Below, piece after piece: positions 4,248 to 5,445 of a DNA stretch of 5,445 nt (its first letter is position 1; the number at the start of each line of letters is the position of its first letter). The notes below the pieces were generated by a model that did not search any database, was not told where the DNA came from, and was given only the letters and a program-made list of their open reading frames with translations. Source of the stretch: Alphaproteobacteria bacterium (lineage in GTDB: Bacteria > Pseudomonadota > Alphaproteobacteria > SMXP01); the NCBI GenBank assembly GCA_028280675.1, contig JANQLI010000085.1, positions 1-5,445 of the forward strand. Direction: 5' to 3'. Both the position numbers and the translations under genes were made by a program.

Positions 4248-5445
4248 GTGGGACAACAACCAACACATATTCTCAAAGAGGTCTATGAGCGGGGCAGCGC
4301 TGCATGGCTGTGGGACTCCAATCAACGCCGGGTGGTTTGGGCCACCGATGCAGCCGTTTTGTTCTGGACCGAACCCACACTGCTTGATCTCCTTGAGCGC
4401 ACATTCGGCCCTGACGAAACCAGCGTGAAACAAATCGGCGATATTTCACAACACCTGACTTCAGATGGCATGCGGCGGCGCATACGGTTTAACCCAGACA
4501 ATCAAAGCATATGGGCCATGTGCCGGTTGGTTCCGATCACCGTTGAAGGACGCCCTTATATCCTTGTCGAAGTCGAAACCATTGAAGATACACCAGCCAC
4601 CGATCCAACGACCGGTGACATCCTCCTCACCCAAGAAGCGCCAGCCGCTCTTGCTCTCTATGCCCTGGATGGCCAACTGATACACGAGAACAAGGCCTGT
4701 GCTGCACTATTCTCATCACACAATACGGATCTTATGACGCGTCTTGATGATCCTGTGGCCGCAAGTAAATTTATTCTGCGTGTGTTATCGGATGGGGCGT
4801 TCAGCCGTACATATCCTTTATCAACAGCGCAGGGACAAAGGTTCTATCGCTTTGCGGGCCGCCGTATTCCGCATCCTGTCCAGAGTGTCCCCGCCGTGAT
4901 GATGCATATCCAAGATGTACACAATACGCGAAAAGCCTGGCAGAACATGGGGCAATACACACGCACGCTGTCACCGCGTGATAATGCTCAGCCAATACAA
5001 AGAGAGGACACCCCTGCCGACACAGAGGATACAAATATCGCCACGGCGCCCACATCAGCGCGTGAACCATGGTTTGAAAAAGAAGAACTTGGATCTTACT
5101 TGGATGACATTCCGGGCTTGCTTTTTACTCTGACAAAAGAAGGCTTGGTGATCGGGTTTAATCGTGCGGCACGGCAGTATATTGAAGAGAAATTGAACGC
5201 GCACACTCCCGACAAGGCAGTTGAGACACCTTTCCCCGCGCAATCTGCAGATGATCTTATCGGCTATGCCTTTTCAGATCTCTTTAGCGACGCTTTAAAA
5301 ACAAAAATCGAAGACGCCCTCGCCAACAGCTCCGATAGCGAAGACAAGCTTTATGTTATGCACAATTGCAATGGCGAGTTTGCGCCTCATTCCGGGTTGA
5401 CCGGCCCGGTATCCCTCTCATTGGGCAGTATTACGCGCGATCGCC
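4248..5445 (+). CDS. Multi-PAS sensor protein, N-terminal part (probable sensor histidine kinase)
   Basis: An open frame runs through the right end of the window, giving 399 codons of an incomplete protein. The first segment (about 8-110), with AAWLWDSNQRRVVWATDAA and a later PITVEGRPYILVEVE, is PAS-like and resembles the N-termini of alphaproteobacterial sensor kinases. A second PAS-like segment begins at about 133 (ALYALDGQLIHENKAC) and ends with VMMHIQDV (217-224). After an acidic, Thr/Pro-rich linker (about 245-272), a third begins at about 284 (YLDDIPGLLFTLTKEG, then GFNRAARQYI). No transmembrane helix is seen, so sensing is probably cytoplasmic. The kinase or other output domain is outside the window, so the kinase call is inference; a diguanylate cyclase or phosphodiesterase is also possible. 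The frame opens after a TGA at 4188. There is no ATG before codon 75, so GTG 4248 is the likely start; TTG 4236 and TTG 4218 are alternatives. No good Shine-Dalgarno is visible. Confidence 0.8.
   Translation, partial: MGQQPTHILKEVYERGSAAWLWDSNQRRVVWATDAAVLFWTEPTLLDLLERTFGPDETSVKQIGDISQHLTSDGMRRRIRFNPDNQSIWAMCRLVPITVEGRPYILVEVETIEDTPATDPTTGDILLTQEAPAALALYALDGQLIHENKACAALFSSHNTDLMTRLDDPVAASKFILRVLSDGAFSRTYPLSTAQGQRFYRFAGRRIPHPVQSVPAVMMHIQDVHNTRKAWQNMGQYTRTLSPRDNAQPIQREDTPADTEDTNIATAPTSAREPWFEKEELGSYLDDIPGLLFTLTKEGLVIGFNRAARQYIEEKLNAHTPDKAVETPFPAQSADDLIGYAFSDLFSDALKTKIEDALANSSDSEDKLYVMHNCNGEFAPHSGLTGPVSLSLGSITRDR

Noticed and set aside
4092..4433. 113-codon minus-strand frame overlapping the PAS gene start
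   Set aside because: It lies antisense to the PAS-like coding sequence and has no family resemblance or ribosome binding site.

Overview
The window looks like a piece of an alphaproteobacterial chromosome with roughly balanced base composition. The strongest taxonomic clue is the tRNA-His gene at the left edge. It has no encoded G at position -1, a G1:U72 pair and discriminator A73, a combination known from alphaproteobacteria and contrary to the near-universal tRNA-His rule. The 63-residue small protein and the PAS-rich sensor protein also resemble families I associate with alphaproteobacteria. I cannot name a genus from the sequence.

Layout: tRNA-His (minus, 47-123); an alpha/beta-fold hydrolase of the epoxide-hydrolase/dehalogenase type (plus, 314-1216); a convergent gene for a large exported low-complexity protein (minus, 1218-3689), whose stop codon is one base from that of the hydrolase; a divergent intergenic region of about 164 bases with a GATGAA-type repeat; a small acidic protein (plus, 3854-4045); a 202-base spacer; and the 5' part of a multi-PAS protein, probably a sensor kinase (plus, 4248 to the window end). 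No mobile element, CRISPR array or rRNA is visible.

The most unusual item is the 823-residue exported protein. In order it has a signal peptide, an acidic segment, a cluster holding all six cysteines at exact 11-residue periodicity (C-x6-C-x3 repeated), an aromatic/tyrosine-rich stretch, an Arg-Asp dipeptide tract, three copies of a roughly 35-residue predicted helical repeat (core V-x-x-L-K-x-R-G-L-x-x-x-Q-A) separated by basic linkers, and a 188-residue lysine/arginine-rich tail with no acidic residue. I do not recognise the family. The layout suggests an envelope or extracellular protein that binds polyanions, but that is inference.

The genes do not form an obvious pathway. The hydrolase is a stand-alone enzyme. 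The small protein and the PAS protein share a strand, but the spacer and the lack of a visible shared signal leave an operon unproven.
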